Source: Anoplopoma fimbria (taxonomy: Eukaryota; Chordata; Actinopteri; Perciformes; Anoplopomatidae). Taken from it: a stretch of DNA of 64,000 nt. A program made the translations under genes and the position numbers. Positions 12,547 through 28,244 of this stretch are shown here, piece after piece; positions within the stretch are counted from its first letter, which is position 1; each line of letters opens with the position of its first letter. The notes beneath the pieces are model-generated. The model was given only the letters and a program-made list of their open reading frames with translations, was not told the origin of the DNA and made no database searches. The stretch spans positions 26,312,323 through 26,376,322 of the forward strand of contig NC_072454.1 in the NCBI RefSeq assembly GCF_027596085.1, written 5' to 3'.

Positions 12547-13199
12547 AGGTTTCCATGAATCGTTGTGGTACCTGGACCGTAGTCGTGCCTCCTGCTGTGA
12601 GCCGACTGACACCCACTGCTACTTCCATTATTATTATTAGTCACATTACTATCCCTATTTTCATGGCTATAATTCTACTGTAATAATTGCTGCTGTTATT
12701 ATAAGTAGTCTTATTATATGAATCATTTATGTCATATACATTGAATGTGTTGTATCTCTGTTATGCTGCTCATTCTGGTCACATGACATCTATTGCATTC
12801 TGTCCATCCTGGAGAAGGATCCCTCCTCTGTCGTTCTCCCAGAGGTTTCTTCCTTTTTTCTCCCTGTTAAAGGGGTTTTTAGGGGAGTTTTTCCTGTGAA
12901 TGTGAGGGAAGGACAGAGGATGTGAGGGTCTAAGGACAGAGGATGTGAGGGTCTAAGGACAGAGGATGTGAGGGTAAGGACAGAGGATGTGAGGGTGTAA
13001 GGACAGAGGATGTGAGGGTCTAAGGACAGAGGATGTGAGGGTCTAAGGACAGAGGATGTGAGGGTGTAAGGACAGAGGATGTGAGGGAAGGACAGAGGAT
13101 GTCACATGTGTTCAGATTGTAAAGCCCTCTGAGGCAAATTTGTAATTTGTGATTCTGGGCTATACAAAATAAACTGAATTGAATTGAAATTGAATTGAA
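12547..13199 (+). mobile_element. 3' end of a CR1/L2-like LINE (copy 2)
   Basis: It is nearly identical to 7212-7803 from AGGTTTCCATGAATCGTTGT through the GAGGTTTCTTCCTTTTTTCT block. It then has a longer minisatellite and the AAAGCCCTCTGAGGCAAATT end with a (TTGAA)n tail. Both long copies start at the same point, the usual pattern of 5' truncation or of a shorter non-autonomous derivative. Confidence 0.7.
12895..13102 (+). repeat. Minisatellite inside LINE 3' UTR, expanded
   Basis: About nine units based on AAGGACAGAGGATGTGAGGG with TCT or TGT spacers. It is homologous to the shorter array at 7567-7712 and the single unit near 12420. Confidence 0.85.
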
Positions 13200-13513
13200 C
13201 TTGTAGCATCCAGATGTTGTGTCTCTATGTAGAAATACTAGTTGGTTTTCTGGAACTTGGGTTTGGGGAAATGGTGTGTGTCAGGGCTCGATGGTCCAAT
13301 TCCAAACAAATAAATTCAGGAAAGGATTAGAATACATTTATATTTTAAATATAACTGAATATTGTTTTCTAGAGCAGCAACATTATTGTTTACAACAGCA
13401 AAGTCTCTATATAAAGTCATCAGTATCCCACAAATCTTAAATGTTAATCAAATAAATAATTCCATTCCTGAATGAAATACTGAGACATCAGTCAGATCAG
13501 TTATTCCTCCCGC

Positions 13514-14560
13514 CTTTGTCCTACTGTCCTTTGACCTCTGTCCTCCTGTCTTTGTCCTCTGTCCTCCTGTCCTATCCTTTGTCCTCTCTCCTCCTGTCCT
13601 TTGTCCTCCTGTCCTCCTGTCCTTTGTCCTCTCTCCTCCTGTCCTCTGTCCTCCTGTCCTCTTTCCTCTGTCCTCCTGTCCTTTGTCCTCCTGTCCTTTG
13701 TCCTCTCTCCTCCTGTCCTCTGTCCTCCTGTCCTTTGTCCTCCTGTCCTCCTGTCCTTTGTCCTCTCTCCTCCTGTCCTCTGTCCTCCTGTCCTCTTTCC
13801 TCTGTCCTCCTGTCCTTTGTCCTCTGTCCTCCTGTCCTTTGTCCTCTCTCCTCTGTCCTCTGTCCTCCTGTCCTTGTCCTCCTGTCCTCTGTCCTCCTGT
13901 CCTCTGTCCTCCTGTCCTCTGTCCTCCTGTCCTTTGTCCTCTGTCCTCCTGTCCTCTGTCCTCCTGTCCTCTTTCCTCTGTCCTCCTGTCCTCTGTCCTC
14001 CTGTCCTCCTGTCCTCCTCTGTCCTCCTGTCCTCTGTCCTCCTGTCCTTTGTCCTCTGTCCTCCTGTCCTCTGTCCTCCTGTCCTCTGTCCTCCTGTCCT
14101 CTGTCCTCCTGTCCTCTGTCCTCCTGTCCTTTGTCCTCTCTCCTCCTGTCCTCTGTCCTCCTGTCCTCTGTCCTCCTGTCCTCTGTCCTCCTGTCCTCTG
14201 TCCTCCTGTCCTTTGTCCTCTGTCCTCCTGTCCTTTGTCCTCTGTCCTCCTGTCCTCTGTCCTCTGTCCTCCTGTCCTTTGTCCTCTGTCCTCCTGTCCT
14301 TTGTCCTCCTGTCCTCTGTCCTCCTGTCCTCTGTCCTCCTGTCCTTTGTCCTCTGTCCTCCTGTCCTTTGTCCTCTGTCCTCCTGTCCTCTGTCCTTTGT
14401 CCCTGTCCTCCTGTCCTCTGTCCTTTGTCCTCTGTCCTCCTGTCCTTTGTCCTCCTGTCCTTTGTCCTCTGTCCTCCTGTCCTTTGTCCTCTGTCCTCCT
14501 GTCCTCTGTCCTCCTGTCCTTTATCCTCTATCCTCCTGTCCTCCTGTCCTCCTGTCCTCT
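13514..14560. repeat. CT-rich minisatellite, about 1 kb
   Basis: A long array mixing the units TCCTCCTG, TCCTCTG and TCCTTTG, so higher-order units of about 15 nt recur irregularly. From 13575 to 14522 (948 nt) the + strand contains no adenine. Several frames are open along its length on both strands, which comes from the composition and not from coding. The opposite strand carries the core GGACAGAGGA, also found in the LINE minisatellites nearby. Confidence 0.95.
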
Positions 14561-14635
14561 GCTGATTCACTGCCTGCAGCTAATGCTGGTAGAGGGAGGA
14601 AAGCCGCTTTGTCACAGCCAGCAGAGAAGTTTACA

Positions 14636-14860
14636 CAACTTCAATTCAATTAAATTCAATATATTTGTACATCCCGAAATCACTAATTTGGCTTTCACTC
14701 TGTAAAGCATACATACTGTCCACGGAAAAGGAAAAACTCTCCCAAAAGACCGGGGAAAAACTAAAGAAACCTCAAGGAGAGCAACAGAGGAGGGTCCCTC
14801 TCCCAAGATGGACAGAAGTGCAATAGATGTCATGTGTACAGAATGAACTACATGATAACA
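14636..14860 (-). mobile_element. 3' end of a CR1/L2-like LINE, minus strand
   Basis: TTCAATTCAATTAAATTCAA at the left is the reversed tail. Further right, GGGAGAGTTTTTCCT-like and ATGACATCTATTGCA-like blocks of the family appear on the minus strand. It is more diverged than copies 1 and 2 and has no minisatellite in the expected place. Its tail end faces the CT-rich array. Confidence 0.65.
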
Positions 14861-15173
14861 AACTGAGATAAACAGTTAAAGTGCACGCACACAGCTTCTG
14901 TTTGAGCTTGTTGGTAACAATGTGTAAATAGCAGAGCTAGCTTACTGTGCTTGTCTAAACATAGTGGCGGTGGATGAGAGAATGAGGAATGAGGAATGAG
15001 GACAGAGCAGATTGAAATAAGTTTCTCTTATAATTACATGTTCATGCTTGATGATCAGATGTATTGATTAAATATTATCTTTTTACTCGTGAATGTTTTA
15101 TGTACTAACAGTAATAATCGCAGTTGTCGTCAACTCGAGTAAACTTCACTTCACCGGGTTCACTTCTCTGTGC

Positions 15174-18279
<3,106 letters not shown>

Positions 18280-20160
18280 TCCCTCTTGGATTTTGGGCTA
18301 ACTAATCAAAATTCTATCTCATCCTCATTCAATTTAAGAAAGTTATTATTTGTGCATGTGTTTATTTCAGATATGCGCGCCCTGAGGGGCCTTAAGGCAT
18401 CTTCATCATTTGACTCAACAGATATGTAAAATTGTGTATCATCGGCGTGGCTATGGCAGCTAAAATGATGTTTCCTGATTATATCACTGATAGGAAACAT
18501 TTAAAGTGAGAACCACATAGGGGCAGGATGACTTCCTTGTGAAACAACTGAAGTTATATTGTTTCAATATCACATGTTCCCCAAGCCGAACATAATATTG
18601 TTTTCCTGTGATGTATGTTTTTGGACCCAGCTTAATACACAGTCTGTGAGGCCGACCCGGTTCTCAAGCTGGTTAAAGTGAATTTCATGGTCTACTGTGT
18701 CAAATGTAGCACTTTGGTCAAGAGTGAACTGAGACTTTACCTGCATCAGCATTGAGTCACAGATCAATGACTACCTGTGTGAGTGCTGTCTCTGTGCTAT
18801 GGTTAGCTGTGAAACCTGATACATTTTTTTAGGATTATTGTTTTCATTTAAAAAGTTATTCATCTGGTGGAAAACAACTTTCTCAAGTATCTTGCAAAAG
18901 ATACACAGTTTAAGTTAGACTTCTTCAGTAGCGGTTTAACAACATTCAGTGCAGACTCCAGTTTCAATGGATGTGTTATTCATTTTTCTGGACTGGGTTT
19001 TGAGATGCTATTGAAGACTTTCTGAAAGAATGAAGAAGAGATGGGGTCAAGACAACAGGAGGATGGTTTGCTCAGATTAACAAATTCACAGAGTTCTGAG
19101 ATTGAGATGCTGGTGAATTGGCTCATGGTTGCCTACCTTTGATGAGGTTGAATGCAAGAGAGGTCTGCAGTTTTAGCAATGCCAGCTCTGATATTAACCT
19201 TGGCGTAGAAGGTCATTGCAGGTGCAGGATTCAGCATTAGTATTCAATAGTAGAAAACAATTTTCTTTCTGTTGATTTTGTTTTCTGTTATAATCTTAGA
19301 GAATTAAGCCCTTCTTGCGATCCATATGGTGTTATTGTAGGCTCAGATGTGTTCTTTGTAGATGCTATGGTGGATCTCCAGTCCTGATTCCCTCCATTTT
19401 CTTTATTGTCTCTTGAGCTCATGGATAGTATTGTCTATCCAAGGAGATGTTTTAATGCATGCTTTTTAGTCTTCACCGGGGAAACTCTGTTGAGTGTGTT
19501 GGTCAGGTAGTTACTGAAAGCAGTAACCATTTCATCTAATAAGCAGCTCATACCCAATGGATCAGAGAAATTCATATACTCAGAAAATGTACTTTCAGCT
19601 GCAGCATCTAATAGTCGTTTCTGGACCAAACCCTCATCTGTGGTCCTTGCAATGGGTAGAAGACTGTCAAAGAATATACAGTAATGATAAGAGATGATAT
19701 GAGATACTGTGACAATATCAACAGCTAACCCTTCTGACACAACCAAATCGAGGATATAGCCATGCTGATGGGGGGCCTCTGGTACATGCCGGATAGGTTA
19801 AAGGCTTTCTAGTAGGTTCAGAAAATCCATAGCTTTAGAGTCATCTCTGTTTTTAATATGAATATTAAAATCTCCATTTAAAATTATTCTAACATAATTA
19901 GTGATACTAAGAGCAGCCAGCGGGCTGAATTCTGGAAGAAATAAGGATATCTGTTTTGAGGGGCTAGAAAAATTGTTACAATTGTGAAAACTGTTTCAAT
20001 ATATAGATAATACAGACCCATGCAATCTTTGTTGCAAATTGTGGTAATGTTGAAAAAGTTTCATATGTCCTTTGCTCATGTTTTCTATAGGAGATGTGTG
20101 AAGAACAAGCACATTAGGTAGGTTAAGCACATGCATTATAAAACCCTGTCAATAACTTAA
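18280..20160 (-). mobile_element. Decayed L2/Rex1-like LINE, endonuclease plus reverse transcriptase
   Basis: On the minus strand the endonuclease motif GDFNIHIKN is encoded at about 19852-19878. Downstream come HQHGYILDLVVSEGL (near 19740), a linker, then the RT block SATFDTVDHEIHFNQLENRV (about 18650-18725) and the catalytic-box region HADDTQFYISV (about 18420-18462), where ADD replaces the usual Y/F-ADD. Order and spacing match an APE-type non-LTR polyprotein. Stops and frameshifts split it into at least three open pieces, so it is inactive. The last part of the RT and the 3' tail were not identified. Confidence 0.8.
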
Positions 20161-23100
20161 ATTAACGTTTTATTTGTGGTCCTCACCACATTGACCAAAA
20201 ACTTGGAGTTATTTGTATCTTGTTGCACAACAGCAGATGGGTGTCACAAAAAAATCTGGTTCAAGTGTATTTGAGTAACTGCATTGCTGCCAGTTGGTAA
20301 ATTTTGGAAAATAGATTTTGTTATTTTTATTAGGTTACTTATATATGTTTTAGTTTTTCTTACTTGCAGCAGAATATTTCTACACTTGCTAAAATGCCAC
20401 CCAATTTGCCCTAATCCAACCCTGTGTCACGACCCTAATTGAACCTAATTCGTGAGTTAAAGGGAAGTCAGAGGGGAAACCAAAGTATTGAATGATTTAT
20501 TGTCCGGTGTTCATGGTGGTCCAATCAAAGAGAAATCATCTGTTAGCTCCCTCTCATTCTCAGTGTCCGCTAATGGACGTAAAGCCTGGTGTGGACACAT
20601 GTGTCCACTTTAACAGGACAGGGCTCTCCAGGTGATTAGTGGTTTAACCTCCAGGGCTGTGAACATCCCTTCGACCTTGGGACATTTCCCTAATTTCTAG
20701 ACAGATTGCGACACTACAAAAAGCCTCACCCATCCATCCAGGGCGACAGTGTCATCCATTAGGGCCTGTGTCCACATAGCGCTTTGTTCTGGCAGAAAAG
20801 GGCTGCAGGGTGCTGGGCAGCTCTTTAACCAAGTGTTTCAACTAAAAAGCAGAGTGCCTCTTTTTCCTAATGTTTCTATGACATCAATATCTTGACAACA
20901 TATCACCACTCTAACCAGCGTTGTATGGTAGACTAGTGTCGCCCTTTGCTTTGGATTGTTCTCTTCACAATGAGCATCAAATGCAGGATGTCTGCTTCCT
21001 ACTTTGTATAGATGAGCTTGTCACCACTCAATCTGACAGCCGTAATATTAGAGCATGGTGACACAAGGCGACGGTAATAGAAGCACAACACTGACCAGCA
21101 ACATTCAGTGCATGCCCTTCCAATCTGCTACTAAATTGGCTCTTCGGCCTTTGGTGTTTCTGTCCGTAATATAAAGTTTATGATAGACAGACACAGCCAG
21201 AACAAGCTTCTCCTCAATTTACTACATTGACGTCACCAGCGCTTTCTGAAAAGATCAGATTTTCAACTTGAAGCACTTGGAACAGCCACACAAAAAAGGC
21301 TGAGCATTCAGAGAAATGATGCTGTGTGCAGCGCCTTCTCCTGAAGAGGCCGTATACACTCTCTCCTCATCAGGAACAATTGTAAAAATTGTGCGTAAAT
21401 AAGACTGCATGCATGTAACAATTTCCACTTGTTACAGTCTTTTCGAAATAAACTTTAGTCTTCACGTGAAAAAACATATGAGTGACTCTCACCCTTTGAG
21501 GAGCAGCTAAATGTCCTGGATATTAAGACACTTTTGCACAGAGGAGAGCGATCAATGAGGGGCGTAGAAGTGTGGATGAAGATCAGCAGATCTTCATCGG
21601 CAGATCCAGAACTCTAGGTGACATGACCTATGATCCAGGACAATTGAGGATTTATTATCAAATTCTCCAGATTTTTTGTTCAACCGCTGTTTCCTAGGTC
21701 AGGAATGAACTGTCTACCTCAATTGAAGCCAACAAGGACAAATAGCTGAAAGTTACAAGAAGCCAAATAAGTTTTTTCATTATTGAATAGACAGTTTTTG
21801 TTGAACCTGTACATTTTTTTTAAAACAACATATGTAGAATCATGCCTTTTTTACTTTGTCTCAATCTTGAATATCAACCAAGCCCAAACCTACGAAGTAT
21901 TCTGAAGCAGACAAGATTGGGCACACTTTTCAGCCATGCTAGCGGCGTTGTTCTGGAGATGGCCATGTCGGTAGGTTGGTCCTCCGCTTTGATCCAGACT
22001 GAAATATCGCTACAATTATTGGATGGATTGCCATGAAATCTGGTTCAGACTTTCACGTCTCCCATGAATCCTTATAAATTGGGCATCGCTCAACTTTTCA
22101 TCTAGTGGTTCGGTTTATCACCAAATACAATCAAATGACTTGCCTTGGAACCAGACAAATCTTGTGTTTTATTTGCTCTGGCAGTGTCTGGTCTCCCTCC
22201 GCTTAAGAAAGATTTTCAGCAACTTGGATCTGACACTCAATCACAACCGTTTATCTAATATAGGGTGTTTCTGAGATGATGATCCTTAATATGAGCACCA
22301 TTGAGGCAATTTTTAAAACTTGGGGATGGCTGCAGCTGATGTGATGTGTGGGTAGCCCAACCTTGCCAGACCAAATTGCAAATGCATCTGTTGGAGCAAA
22401 TAAAGCTTGTAGATTTGTTTGGTTCCCAGGTAATGTATAGAACCCGTCTTGTCTTCTAATCTTGATGGCAAAAACAGCAACACTCGTTCACAGACATATT
22501 GATGCTACACCATCACAGCTCTTGTTTACAGTCTTCCATTGCTCAGTGCTACGTCACCTTTCTTTGCTCTAATTGGCTGTTTGTCCATCAAATTGCCTTT
22601 AGAGGCATTTTGATCCACATTGATCACGCCCCTTGGCAATGGAAAATAAACTGAGAGGTTACGGACTAATTTGCATTTGTGGGTTAGTCTGGCAATCACC
22701 ATTCCCATTATCCTCAGCTGCCTGTGTGGTTTCTGGTTAATGGTGAATGAACTGCATCACACCCAAAACAACAAAGCACTTTATCTGTTGCCTCTCATTC
22801 ATGAAATCACACACTCACAAGGTGCTGCCTCATGCAACTAGCTAATATTAGCATGCTATCATGCTTAATTTAGATGGCATGGAAGACATTATGTGCATCA
22901 GGTGATATTTTAATGCAAGCATTTAGCTCAAAGAAACAATGTGCAGCCTTACAGAGATAATAGCAGGCTATAGAATTGTTCTCATCTTTTTAAACACAAT
23001 TAGACACCACACATTTAGACACCATACATTTGTGGATCTTATTAACATCCAGAAATCTGTTCATACATACTAATATATCACTCATAGTCCACCAATACAT

Positions 23101-24706
23101 GAACACTAAACAACAACATCAAAATCAATCAATGTGAAAAACAAACAACAGCAACTGCAGCTAAAATATAACAATACATCCAAAACTCATATATATTCAT
23201 CTTTTCTCCAATCATGGTTCATTGAGGAAAGCAACATCTTCAAGCAGAAAAGGAATGCCAAAAGCCACATTTTGTTGTCACTGCTTAATAAACGTATTAT
23301 GAAATTTAAATAGAAATCTTGAATCATTTATCAAGAATGAAAACTACTTCATTAATCCCCTTGAGAAATTATTTTTTTCCTGTGTAATAATTTTTTTTAC
23401 ACCCACACATTTGTCTACAGTGATGTGCGGTAATTTCTTGTTCAGAGACCAATAAAGCTCTGACAGACATTATTAGCAAGAGTGGAGGTAAATGAAGATC
23501 AAATGAATGCAGTGAGACTGAAGCTGAAGACTTAATCTAATTCCACTGATTTGCATGAAAGAAAGTGGAAAACTCGTGCTCAAGTCAATTCACAACTCCA
23601 ATCTCTATCACAGATGGTATAACAGCAGGATTAGTCACTCTTAATTTGAAAGAATCCTATGATTGCAATAAATGTACCTTTCATTTTGAGGATCATTTCC
23701 AAGTGTGTTTTTTCAGCTCAGAGAATCACAAAGCCAGCTGGCCACACCAAGCCACGTTCTAATTACAAGGACTCATAGCACATGGAGTGATTACGTAGTG
23801 ATTCTGGCCCATCAGGCCGTCGTCATAAACCTCTGAAGGCACATGGCGTCTTAAGATGTGGCTGACAGTCGAGGGAACATCTCTCGGCCTCACTACAATT
23901 ACAGTGCAGAGAAGCAAGACAGGAAATTCTTTATTAGCCTTCTGGGGTGGATGAGACCATAAAGAAAACCACCCGTGTGTTTTTTTAAAAATGCAATTAA
24001 ATGAGCCACTGCAAGAGGTCGATCATCTTGATTTGACTGGACGTTCAATCTGCTTACGGCCAGGCTGCCACAGAACAGCAAACTTTTGTTTTATGAAGGG
24101 TAGTGCACTTTTAGGGACTCATCAACATGGTGTCTTGATGAAACCACCCATAAAACAGAGAGGCTGTACATTTTCATCTTACTTTTTGATGGTCATGGAC
24201 TGGCATCAAATATGTGTGCAGACCATGAACACATGCTCGAACTATCAACCAACTGTAAATTCTCCACAGCAGTGGACATATTGAAACAGTGACCTCTTCT
24301 GTTTCCCATCAGGAATGTGATGCTGATTCTCCGTCTGATAGGATTTTGAATCAATCAAATCATTTTCTATATGAATTGAATACAGTGGAGGTGGAGGATC
24401 TATAAGACTGCAGTTTATGGTATACTGGGGATGCTAACAAGGTAATGAGGTAATAGGCAGGGACAGGAAATGTTTGAACATTCAGACCGAAGCAACAACC
24501 AACCACAGCCAACAGCCTGGAAATAACTTAGCCCTGCTTTTGAACTGATAAGTAAACTCATGAGTCTGCTGTCTGTCAGGAGCAAAGGAGGACATAGCGT
24601 GACACAGGAGATAGGTTGGTTTGCCAACTTAGGTTTCTTTGAACCTTAACCAAGTGCCTTGAAGGAATACCTCACCCACAAAATGACCATTTGTATGTCA
24701 GTATGT
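20161..24706. other. Unassigned intergenic DNA with dispersed repeat traces
   Basis: No gene recognised. Near 21980-22060 the sequence AGACTGAAATATCGCTACAA ... GGATTGCCATGAAATCTGGT matches a repeat style common in teleost genomes. A fragment of what looks like the same family occurs at the right end of the window. The rest holds only short open frames. Confidence 0.5.
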
Positions 24707-24790
24707 CAACAACATTTTTCTCCATTAAGTCTAGGAAACACTCAGTGAGTAACTGAGTGTTTCCTAGACTTAATGGAGAAAATGTTGTTG
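24707..24790. repeat. Near-perfect hairpin, 39-40 bp arms
   Basis: The left arm 24707-24746 (CAACAACATTTTTCTCCATT...) and right arm 24752-24790 (...AATGGAGAAAATGTTGTTG) are reverse complements apart from one base in a T/A run, with a 5-nt loop GAGTA. Such near-identity means the fold-back arose recently or is maintained. Confidence 0.95.
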
Positions 24791-26686
24791 CTTCAAGGTT
24801 AAGGGAGAATAAAAAAACAGAGAAAAATCCTGATGATCTTCTGCAACGTTAACGCCCTAGTTGCTGTTGGGGGCGTCAGATCTTATATGGGATCTTCCCA
24901 AAGGCAACGAGAAAGAACATATTTTGTGGTTTCATTTGGACGACTTGTTTGCCACACTTGAGGAGGACAGACGCTAATCACAAGTATATTCACAACTCAA
25001 AAATATGGTCTTGAGGATGGCTTCATTACTGATCCAAATGGCATTCATACATTATTTGTTAACCATTGACAAAGCCATTGGCTGTGGAGAAAAAAAGAAA
25101 GTGGTTGTAGTAAATTCAGTAATATGTTGAGGATTTCATTGGCAACTTTTCCAATATTTACTGTAAAATTCAGACTTTTATATGAAACTATAAAGAAGAA
25201 ACATGTGTACTCCAAGACAAATACCTCATCTATCAAACTGCATCAGATTCATCAAGTAGATGACACTGACTACACCAGATATGATTAGTTTACTGCGTTC
25301 ATCAGAACAGAACTAATGGAAATACACACACATCCAGCTCAGTCAGACCGGCACTGTCAACCTCTGCAGCATGTTTTAATGGGCTGACCTCCGGAGGCAC
25401 TGCTGTTTATTTACGCGAGTGAAACAACAGCAGCAAACCAATCAGTTGTTCTCTCCTGCTAACGAAGAAGAGAAGGAATTCACCTTCTGAATGTAGATTG
25501 CAGCGTAACCTGAGCGGTTCCTTCTGCAGCTGTCCTCAGTCTGCCCTGGACAGAACCAGGCTGACTGCTCTTGTTTTAGTGGTTTCTAATACAGATTCCC
25601 GATACTCCTAGACTGGAGGTACATGTATGTCTCTAACTGTATTTTCCCACAAAGGAAGAAGTTAAGTGATTCATGTTTCTCCTGGATATTTATTCTTGAG
25701 TAAGGATGAGCCTTTGAAATCCCACTCGGACAAGAATGAGACAGCAAGGCAGACTCAAGATCTGTCTGTCCAACAAGTTCCTACTCCCAAATCACTCGAG
25801 ATCAGCGGCTCTGCGCTTCAAACTACGCTCTATATTCCCGCTAGAGTTCCCTTTAGACGTGTTAGGGAAGGCGTGTCAGTTTCCATTCTTACATGCAGAG
25901 TGTCTTATCAGAATCAACTTCACAGTTTTTAGGTTAACTTACACAACAAAACTACTTGGTGAGCTTCAGTCAGCAAAGTTACTTGGTTTACAGATTACTT
26001 CGCTAACAAGACCATGCTACGAGTAAGAACTGGCTGAGGAACAAAAAGGCTAAAAGGGACAGTGATTGAGCACAGGCGATACTTTTGTTTTCACACGTAA
26101 CACTAATAGTAGTCTCATGGGTAAAAGTCCTGTGTTTGTTTGACAGATCCAACGTCACCTCTCAACTGCCATACACAGACTTTTTGCTCTTTATACTACC
26201 TTATTTGCTTTGAGTGTCTAATAATGACACGGATGGGTCTACATTTAAGTTAGTTAAAAACCTGGTGCGTTATTAGACAAGTGAGGAGTGAGCACAGGAT
26301 GATCTTTCATGGTCACTAAAGAGTAAGGCCATGTTCAGACCAAAAACAGCCCTGTTTGAAAAAAAAAAGGTATCTGACTGAGTCGCAGCTATTAATAAAT
26401 CCATCTCTTAGATTTTTTTATCAAGTCCTTCCTACTTATAGTTTCAAACTAGTGCTTCATTAAATCCAACCCTGTCTCTTAGAAATTACTTTTATAATAA
26501 TAATAATTCTCTTCTCAGTGACATTGCGGTGATAAACTGACACCAGAGACCGGTCACAGTCTGTCTGTCTGTCCTGTCTGTGGTAACAGCAGTAAGCAAA
26601 AGCACTTTGTTTGGGAACTTTTATTTTGTGTTTATTTCTAGGTTCCTGTGGACAGCGTTTGTGGTAGCGTTTCTAAGCATTACAGT
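24791..26686. other. Unassigned intergenic DNA with one arm of a long-range inverted repeat
   Basis: No gene recognised. The segment 26036-26083 (AAAAGGCTAAAAGGGACAGT, GATTGAGCACAGGCGA) recurs inverted at 28720-28764, on the other side of the R1/Tc1 nest. Overlapping open frames at 25666-26026 show no domain. Confidence 0.55.
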
Positions 26687-26878
26687 CATAGATTGTATAT
26701 ATGAAGTGGACATAGTCATTGTGAAGTCACCCATTGGTTCGTGTACTGCTGTTTTGAAGCCTTGAGTTCTGCATTTTTGCCATTGCAATCTTGAGTACGT
26801 CTGTTGCCATTTTGTTTTTTCAATGAACGGAAGTTACCATATTTGGATTGCTAAGGAGTGATGTAGAGACGCCATATA

Positions 26879-28244
26879 CAGTCAGGTCCATAAATATTTG
26901 GACATTGACACAATTTTCATAATTTTGGCTTTGTACACAACCACAATGGATTTGAAATGAAACAATCAAGATGTGCTTTGAGTGCAGACGTTCAGCTTTA
27001 ATTTGAGGGTATTCACATCCAAATCAGGTGAACGGTGTAGGAATTACAACAAATTATATACATGATCTCCCCTTTTGAAGGGACCAAAGGTAATTGGACA
27101 AAGTAACATAATCATGAATCAAATTGTCACTTTTAATATTTGGTTGCAAGTCTGGAACCCGTAGACATCACCAGACGCTGGGTTTCATCCCTGGTGATGC
27201 TCTGCCAGGCCTCTACTGACACTGTCTTCAGTTCCTGCTTGTTCCTTGGGCAGTTTCCCTTCAGCTTTGTCTTTAGCAAGTGAAATGCATGCTCAATTGG
27301 ATTCAGGTCAGGTGATTGACTTGGCCATTGCAGAACTTTCCACTTCTTTGCCTTGATAAACTCTTTGGTTGCGTTTGCAGTATGCTTGGGGTCATTGTCC
27401 ATCTGCACTGTGAAGCGCCGTCCAATGAGTTTTGAAGCATTTGGCTGAATATGAGCAGATAATATCGCCCAAAACACTTCAGAATTCATCCTGCTGCTTT
27501 TGTCAGCAGTCACATCATCAATAAATATGAGGTAACCAGTTCCATTGGCAGCCATACATGGCCACGCCATAACACTACCACCACCATGCTTCACTGATGA
27601 GGTGGTATGCTTTGGATCATGAGCAGTTCCTTCCCTTCTCCATACTCTTCTCTTTCCATCATTCTGGTACAAGTTGATCTTTGCCTCATCTGTCCATAGG
27701 ATGTTGTTCCAGAACTGTACAGGCTTTTTTTGATGTTTTTTGGCAAACTCTAATCTGGTCTTCCTGTTTTTGAGGCTCACCAATGGTTTACACCTTGTGG
27801 CCACACCTGATGTTTTTGCTATCTCTCTGATGGGTTTGTTCTGATTCTTCAGTCTAATGATGGGCTTGCTTCACTGATAGCGACAACTCTTTGGACTTCA
27901 TATTGAGAATTGACAGCAACAGATTCCAAATGCAAATCCCACACTTGAAATGAACTCTAGACCTTTTATCTGCTCCTTGTTAATGAAATAATGAGGGAAT
28001 AACACACACCTGGCCATGGAACAGCTGATCAGCCAATTGTCCAATTACTTTTGGTCCCTTCAAAAGGGAGGGACCACGTATGCTACACCGTTCACCTGAT
28101 TTGGATGTAAATACCCTCAAATTGAAGCTGAAAGTCTGCACTCAAAGCACATCTTGATTGTTTCATTTCAAATCCATTGTGGTTGTGTACAGAGCCAAAA
28201 TTATGAAAATTGTGTCAATGTCCAAATATTTATGGACCTGACTG
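26879..28244 (-). mobile_element. Tc1/mariner transposon, 1366 bp, flanked by TA
   Basis: The left end CAGTCAGGTCCATAAATATT and right end AATATTTATGGACCTGACTG are perfect reverse complements. The inverted repeats continue with few differences for roughly 200 bp (to about 27090 and from about 28035). TA is present directly outside both ends (26877-26878 and 28245-28246), the expected target duplication. The long inverted repeats and the internal DD34E-type transposase on the minus strand place it in the Tc1 group. The transposase is broken, so this copy is non-autonomous, though its ends look intact enough to be moved in trans. Confidence 0.95.
27133..27901 (-). pseudogene. Tc1-type transposase pseudogene (DDE)
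   Basis: The minus-strand reading frame from 27804 down to the TAA at 27133-27135 gives 223 residues of the catalytic domain. It includes NNILWTDEAKINLY (first Asp), VQMDNDPKHTA (second Asp) and SPDLNPIEHAFHLL (the Glu). The family's usual length is about 340 residues. The natural start appears to be the ATG at 27901-27899 (MKSKELSLSVKQA). One extra base after the KQA codons shifts the frame there. The first helix-turn-helix piece KPIREIAKTSGVA is joined directly to TRCKPLVSL, so the second half of the DNA-binding region (roughly 75-80 codons) is deleted. A shorter deletion lies near the C-terminus (GSRLATKY). The catalytic triad survives but the protein cannot bind its ends normally. Confidence 0.9.

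Noticed and set aside
13516..14705. Open frames of 330-350 codons on both strands
   Set aside because: They arise from a CT-rich minisatellite lacking adenine on the + strand; proteins are monotonous Ser/Cys/Pro/Leu or Arg/Gly/Thr/Asp repeats.
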